From Axinella damicornis (Eukaryota > Porifera > Demospongiae > Axinellida > Axinellidae), in NCBI GenBank assembly GCA_963931865.1, contig OZ007516.1:5677897-5741896 (forward strand): DNA of 64,000 nt, read 5' to 3'. A model generated the notes under the pieces. The model had not been told where the DNA came from and searched no databases. It saw nothing but the letters and a program-made list of their open reading frames with translations. How positions within the stretch are numbered: position 1 is the first letter of the stretch; each line of letters starts with the position of its first letter. Position numbers and translations under genes: made by a program. Positions 58,001 through 64,000 of this stretch are shown here, piece after piece.

Positions 58001-59917
58001 CGGTAGACTCTGTATGTAGGGATACGACGTACACGCAATATATGCTAATACAATGTAACAGTGTATTAGCAGTGTATTTAGAATGTACCGTGTAGCTGTG
58101 AACCTTGTACTTTGTCATTTGTGTACTCTGAACTTTTCGTATTATTTTGCCATGTGCTTTTGAATCCTGGAACCTTGCTACACGTGAACTAATAATATTC
58201 TGTATTTCATGATTTGATCGATCCCCGGTGTGAGCACGCATGTACAACAATGGGTACAGCATCCCCTCGGACAGATATTTGTCAGCTCAGTATGCCTAAC
58301 AATGCAGGAAGTGCTGGTTTTTGCTCATGATTTGTAAGCGAAATGAGAGGCGAAACTACAACTACATTGTGTTTTTCAAACCCATATCCTCTAGTATAGC
58401 ATTTTCAGTTTGTGAACACTAAGTTTTTGCTTACCCTGTACAGTGTGGACGTCTGCTGGACTGCAGTGGTGCAGCACGTCTCCCTGATGGAGTGCATGCT
58501 CAGCTGGGGGGTACCAATATCCACAGTCCTCAGACCCAGCTTGGCGGACAGCATGGGGCCGATTGTGCTGCCACAGGCACTGTCGTTGCGTACCACTACC
58601 TCCTGCAAGAGAGAAGGAGGATGGGAAAATGAGAGGTTCTCACTTTGTGACAGGTCTGAGCTCGATGCCCACCAGTGTGATTACGGACAACTACTTCAGA
58701 CTAGTGCAGTGCAATGCATGAACTGACCGTAAAAGTAACTAGCTGGTATGATTTTCACTGCACTCCTAGTAGAGCAACTTGTATGGAAAACTCACTTGTG
58801 GTGCCTCATGCCTTGCTTTATTTCAGCTGACTTCGGTTGCAGCCACTAGCTACCTGGTACTTTCTGCTAACTTGTCCCAGTTAACGCACACGTATGATAT
58901 ATCAGTGCACAAAGACAATGATGGTGTAGTCATAATCTTTGTACGCCTAACTGAGTGCCCGAAGGTGTGATTAATACTATTTGTGTTACTACAATCACCA
59001 CACCGTACGAATGCACACCATCACAAGTCGCAAGTTAGCTAGCTAGAGCTGATTGATCAACATACTTACATGCAGAGGAACATCACACTGCCTGGCAACC
59101 TCTCTCAGGATGGAGGCAGTGATGGCAGTAGTGGCATAGCGCTGGTTGGCATTGAACTTCAGCACTGGACCCTAAGCAGAAGAATTGTCCGTGCACATTT
59201 ACATACGGTATCCAGTAAATACAAACACACCAAATCCTGTAAGACCTTATGGAAGTTTTACAAGGCAAAGTTGTTATCGACTTTGTCAGGCCATAGAACA
59301 TTGTTGTTCACCAAATTGTACATAGCAGTACTTTCAGTCATCCAAGCCCATTACTTTGACCACACCCACTCATTAACAAGGCTTCAATCATGACTCCACC
59401 ATTGCCCACCATCCTAGCTGAAAAATGGGCCTCATCACTGGTACAAAGTCAAAGGGCTGTTTTCCAAATGTGACAGAATGACCCATCTCATGTTGAGTAA
59501 AGGCATTCTACAGCCAAGCAGAAACAACCAAGCAGAGCCACAGTGCGATGACTGTGTCACCCACAGGATGACACCTGTCCACCTCCCCCGGTCTCACCCT
59601 ATCTCCCTAAGGACATTGCCAGAAGTCTCATATGTATGGTATACCCTTGGTTGTTAAGGGGTAGTTGCTAAGTGTAAAGCTGGTCAAGTGCATGTATGCA
59701 GTACCTGGTGCAGCATTGGCTGGTGGCTGTGCTCATGCTTCTCCCTACAAACAACGAAGAACAGTCGATCCACAACATCATTGCAGGGTACACAAACCTC
59801 CAGTCAACAGGCCAAATTTGCTACATGTGTACTTGAGGGGCCGTGACAAGCACACATTTGGACAACTTCCGGCACTGTGCACCCTTCCACAGCAACTGGT
59901 GAAACAGATCGCAAACT

Positions 59918-60020
59918 AGTCTCATTCCCAGGCCTTTCATCCAGTGTGTTTAACGTTTCCAGTATAAATTGCACTAAAGCGATCTGCACTGGGGTTGGTT
60001 GGGTCTGGGACTGAGACTAA
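59918..60020. repeat. Palindrome-family member in copy 2 DNPEP intron
   Basis: AGTCTCATTCCCAGGCC and GGGTCTGGGACTGAGACTA, with AGTATAAATTGCACTAAAGC inside. The matching copy at 28452-28545 has diverged (AGTCTCGCTCCCAGACC) and lost part of the centre. Confidence 0.75.
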
Positions 60021-60474
60021 TCACAAACTTCAAGGCCGTTCATACAATTTCAGATGCTCCAAAAATGGACCCAATTGTGTACAATCAATGCTCGTTACAA
60101 AACAATAAATAATCGTATTTAACATACGGGTAATTCGGGTGAACAGCATGGGCCTGGTCTGCGCTGATCAGGAACGATTTGGGAATTGATTCCTCAAAGG
60201 CAACGCTGGACTCTGCACCTGTGAGAATGAGGATTGAGGATGTTGGATGAGGGCATTGGGAGGGGGAGGATGAGGTTTGAGAATATTGGATGGGGGGGGG
60301 GAACATGCTGTATACGTTCAAACCTGCACATGTCCTTCTTAGCAAGAACCCCACCATTGATGACTGAGCCCCCTGAGCACTCTCTGACCCCACCTACCAA
60401 GGAAGAGCAATTGGCATTATTAATGAATGCTGATACTAGTAGCTTCTTGAGGAGTACTGGATGGACTCGGAGAG

Positions 60475-60557
60475 TAACCTCATTCCCAGGCCCTTGCCCA
60501 GCATTCGTCTCTTGCAGTATGCCATAAAGCTGGGTGGGGGCCTGGGAATGAGCCCTA
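60475..60557. repeat. Palindrome-family member, counterpart of 29352-29430
   Basis: CCTCATTCCCAGGCCC and GGGGGCCTGGGAATGAG, with CCCAGCATTCGTCTCTTGCA inside. Confidence 0.78.
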
Positions 60558-63348
60558 CCAGCGTTTTCTTGTTAAAGGCGGGCAAGGAAGGGAGTAGATA
60601 AGGATTGAATGAACAATAAGACACACCTCTTCATTATCAAAGAGGGCCAGCATCCGAACGTTCCCATCCTCCCCCAGAGAATCCAAGCTTTCAATCAGAC
60701 CCTGCATGTGGAGAGTATGATAGCAATCCGTTGTTGGTTAATGCTGGGGGGGATGGACCACGACAGAAATTGGCATTTGTAGAGATCAATACCTGAAGTC
60801 CAGTATAGCAGTTCATCAGGTTGTCAATTCGTGGGGCAAATATGAATTCTTCCATAGCTCCACCAATGGTCTTGTGGGTGTATATGATGAGCGTGTGAAT
60901 GGGAAGTCATATCATAACACAATTGTTAGCTACACCACTGGCAGGACAGCTAAATGAGGCCACATGAACATACAAAGGAATCGTCTATATAGCCTCGTTC
61001 CCAGGCCTTCTGCTCCTCCGGTTATTGATCGCTTGCAGTATGCAAAAACGGAGGGGGAAGGCATGGGGAATCTGGAGGTGTAGAAGTCCTGGGAACGAGG
61101 CTAAGTCGTCAATACACTGCTGAATCTCAGCCTTAACCAATTACAACAGTATATACATATGTGGTATTGTTGATTGACCCTACACAAACTCACAGCTGGT
61201 TGGGTGTCAGCAACGCAGAGTTCAAAGTCCATGATATTCTTTGGGTCACACTCGAGCTGCTTGCTAAGCAGGGAGATGAGGAGGGAAGGGTGGTGGGAAG
61301 CCTGGCAGGGTCAGGAGAAACAAGATGGTGATCGAGTGAAGTCTCCACACATCTGATAACACTATACACACTCCTCCCAGGCAATGCTTGATAGTGCCTT
61401 GAATAGGGCTTGCTAGGAACATGCTGGTTAGTCTCGCGGGTCAGCCCACTTCCACTCGGGGAGTGGGCTGGCCCGTGAGACTACATGCTATGGCCAAAAA
61501 AATCAATCAGTGGTCACAACAGATGCCTTCCCTCAGAATGCTAGAGCTACGTGATTAGCTACGTAAAGCAACTGTCAGGCCTTACTCACGGTGCAGTCCC
61601 TTGGAAACTCAGTTGAGGTTGCTTCAAGCTGCTCCTGAGCAACAGTGGCCAGTATCAGAACCCTAGGAATAATCATCACAAGTACCAGGTAATCAGTGTG
61701 CAGGCCGGCATGGTTTCCAACAAGATGCTGGTCATAACTAGGAATATGTATCCACATGCTGCATGCATGTGCAGCTGTCGACTGCGCTCACTCTTCACTT
61801 CCACATGTATGGTCATTCTAACTTTGCAAGGCCTGAAGGCCCCATGCACTTGTGCAAACCCGCAACATTCCTAAGCATGAGCAACATTCCTGAGTGCAAT
61901 CAACATTCGTAAGCATCATCAACATTCTTAAGCGTCATCAACATTCCTAAGCATCGTCAACATTCCTAAGCGTCATCAACATTCCTAAGCATGACCGCTC
62001 AACAAACAAAACAACCACATACACATAAAAATTCTCCACTCAATCAGTCTCCATGGTTTGCGAACGTACATATGGTTCTCTTTGTTTGGAGAGAAAGAGG
62101 TGTGGACGTCTCTGGCCAGGTGGATGCAGATGTTGGGAATATTCAGAACGGGGCGATCAATGTGCACCAACTTGTGCACCAAACCCTTCTCTCCCTGCAA
62201 GAGGGAGGAAGAGAGAGAGAGAGAGGGAGGGAAGAGGGAGAGGAAGAGGGAGAGGAAGAGGGAGAGGAAGAGGGAGAGGAAGAGGAAGGGAAGAGCGAGA
62301 GGGGGAGGGAGAGTCCCACCATTTCTACATCACTGGAGAGATAGGAATTTCCTGAGACTAAATAAATCCTTGGCAGTCTGTTGGCTAGACCTGGCCAATG
62401 GAAGTGTTCATAATTCGCTAGTCCAATTCCCAGTCCTGCACTATAACACTCCATCCCAAGTTAAGAGCAGTCCCTCTACTCTGGGACAGTAGTAACCTCG
62501 TTCCCGGCCGAGAACGGCTACGACTGTGGAACACTATCGCCAGAGAATGCTGTATACGATGATGCTCTAGCAGTTGTTGTCTTCAACAGTCATCAGCTCT
62601 AGTGTGAAATTCCAAGATCACTGTCACTCCTCTACAGCATCAGTGGTCTTGCAAGTAATACACCTGGTGCATGGGCTAACCAAGATACGTAACCATGGAT
62701 TTAATGGCCATGATAACATGAATGTGTACATGGCCACTAATGAACACACTACCATCCAAACAATCAACACATTTCATAAAGTGCAAACATGTGTGCTGTA
62801 ATACTCACCTTGACCACCACTCCTCCAGCCAGCTTGAGGTCCCTGTCAAACCAGGTGTGCCAGATGCCTCCTCCGTAGGGCTCAACACCCACCATAATGT
62901 AGCCAGCCTTTGTGCATAAGCTCAGGGGTTTCACCTGACATGACAACAACACTGATGAACCAAACTGCCATACACAATTGCAAGTAGCACAACCTGTCTC
63001 ATTCCCAGAACCATGATTGGATCTGGGAACAAGACAAGGGAGTCTACTTGGATCTGCAGACCACCCCGATGTCAAACTTCCCGCAATCATGTCGTAGTTC
63101 TCCCATTCCCAACATTGTATGATTGTGTGCAGGGAGGATACTGCCGATGAAATTGGCAGCTTGTGTTCTACAGCAGAATGGTTGTCCTGCCAATTCCATC
63201 TGCAGTACTTCCTCCCAACCCACAGAGGCACCAACCAGCAGCCCCAGAGAAGAGCCCAAGGGAAAGAGCAGGCCACTGGTAGTGACAATCCTATCATCCC
63301 TACTTGAGTGAAGACTTTAGGCTTGCCTACAGGAAGTTTGATACAAGG

Positions 63349-63664
63349 AGGGGTGTGCGGTAGTGTACTGGTAGAGTGAGTCTCCCCAGTGCACAACTAA
63401 GGCTCTGTCCTGGGTTTGAATCCCACTAAAGCCCTTAGTTTCAATGTTGAAGGGGGTTCGGGTAAAAAAAAATTCCCTTTGCCCCACCAGAAAAACATGT
63501 TTGAGCAATGCTGTTTATGGTAACTCAAGGAGTTCAGTGATGATGTCATCACCATCCTGTTACTAGACTATACATTAATAGGGCCCTGGACCTGCATGAA
63601 AAACCTGCATTGGAGATGGGGCGGGGCATTCCTGGGTTATCAAATCAAACTGAACTGAACTGAA
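63349..63664 (+). mobile_element. tRNA-derived SINE-like element, copy 2, at the duplication junction
   Basis: Here the B box is intact: GGGTTTGAATCCCACT follows the A-box-like GTAGTGTACTGGTAGAGTG by about 45 bp. The tail is short (ACTGAACTGAACTGAA) and is directly followed by the start of the third block copy at 63665. Confidence 0.68.
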
Positions 63665-64000
63665 GGTTACACTCCCTATTATTTGCCACAGTTGCCACAG
63701 GTTCCCTCGCTCACCGAAGCTAAATCAGGTCCATTACAAAAACTGCCTGAAGTTGACTAACAATTGTTTAGCGTTCAAGACCTACAGTATTAGCCTCGTT
63801 CCCAGGCCCCGCCCAGCTTTTCGTTGCAACCGAAAGCGGCGCGTGGGCCAGGGAACGAGGCTACTGTATACAGTATGCTGCAATTATGATGTAACATTGT
63901 ACGAGTCAGTTATGGGTACATTTGTACCTCAACTCCGACAAGTGGTCATTCATCCCAGCAGTGCATTCCAATCCAGTGTCCATTTCAGTGATGTTGTCAT
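63665..64000. repeat. Third copy of the duplicated block, left end only
   Basis: Matches 23519 onward (GGTTACACTCCCTATTATTT), including 64 bp of left edge that copy 2 lacks, with a small TTGCCACAG duplication near 63691. It contains a family palindrome at 63791-63864. It shows that the block repeats again beyond the window. Confidence 0.92.

Larger units (their letters stand above)
57842..62934 (-). pseudogene. Partial second copy of DNPEP, exons 5-16 only
   Basis: Exons in coding order: 62809-62934, 62070-62194, 61590-61662, 61194-61301, 60793-60870, 60627-60701, 60324-60393, 60128-60218, 59705-59744, 59070-59171, 58435-58602, 57842-57892. All frames and splice sites are intact and there is no internal stop. 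The first about 87 residues, including the HTDSP zinc His, have no exon before the third copy begins at 63665. Relative to copy 1 it keeps the family's GSES and HAVHPN but has Gly for Arg in LAGGVVVK, Leu for Pro in HMVLILATVA and His for Gln at the end of exon 14. It could be a young pseudogene, a gene using an unseen 5' end, or a haplotype artefact. Confidence 0.85.
54961..63664. repeat. Duplicated block, copy 2
   Basis: Direct-orientation copy of 23583-32945. It starts abruptly after AGAGCCCTAT in the Ser-rich locus and ends in two to three CTGAA units of the SINE tail, where the third copy begins. Palindromes, arrays and the SINE are all present at matching places. A local difference is extra sequence around 57975-58075 and loss of parts matching 26780-26850. 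Confidence 0.95.

Overview
The window reads as nuclear DNA of an intron-rich animal. Every recognisable gene is split into short exons with GT/AG junctions. The products (2-hydroxyacyl-CoA lyase, aspartyl aminopeptidase, an HSPBAP1-like JmjC protein) are typical metazoan housekeeping genes, and much of the rest is simple repeats, palindromes and small transposon-like elements. A marine invertebrate, possibly a sponge or another early-branching animal, is my guess. That is inference from gene style and repeat load; no base-level marker proves it.

Layout. 1-7035 is non-coding and rich in minisatellites (19-bp unit at about 3636-4960, 31-bp unit at about 6164-6562). 7036-23164 (+) holds sixteen exons of a peroxisomal HACL1 orthologue ending in the peroxisomal signal SKL; its first about 58 residues are not found in the window. 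26464-34246 (-) is a full-looking 16-exon aspartyl aminopeptidase (DNPEP), convergent with HACL1. 34450-36900 holds weak exon-like pieces and a rearranged HSPBAP1 remnant. 37836-49557 (-) is an ankyrin gene in which each of fifteen exons codes one ankyrin repeat. It is divergent, across a 179-bp gap with a TATA box, from HSPBAP1-like 49737-52493 (+). 53176-54956 (-) is the 3' part of a gene for a Ser-rich, probably disordered protein.

From 54961 to 63664 the DNPEP region (first seen at 23583-32945) is repeated in the same orientation, but it carries only exons 5-16. At 63665 a third copy of the left end starts and runs off the window. The junction between copies two and three lies in the CTGAA tail of a tRNA-like SINE, and the left edge of copy two falls 4 nt upstream of an exon of the Ser-rich gene.

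The genes do not form a pathway. HACL1 cleaves 2-hydroxyacyl-CoAs in peroxisomes, DNPEP is a cytosolic zinc aminopeptidase, and HSPBAP1-like is an Fe(II)/2-oxoglutarate JmjC protein. The most unusual content is architectural: the one-exon-one-repeat ankyrin gene, a family of short palindromes with TAGCCTCGTTCCCAGGCC arms scattered through the whole window, a tandem-rich hairpin-ended element repeated in the ankyrin introns, and the partial DNPEP duplication. I found no CRISPR array, rRNA operon or prokaryotic feature. All exon limits were set by eye from reading frame and GT/AG sites.
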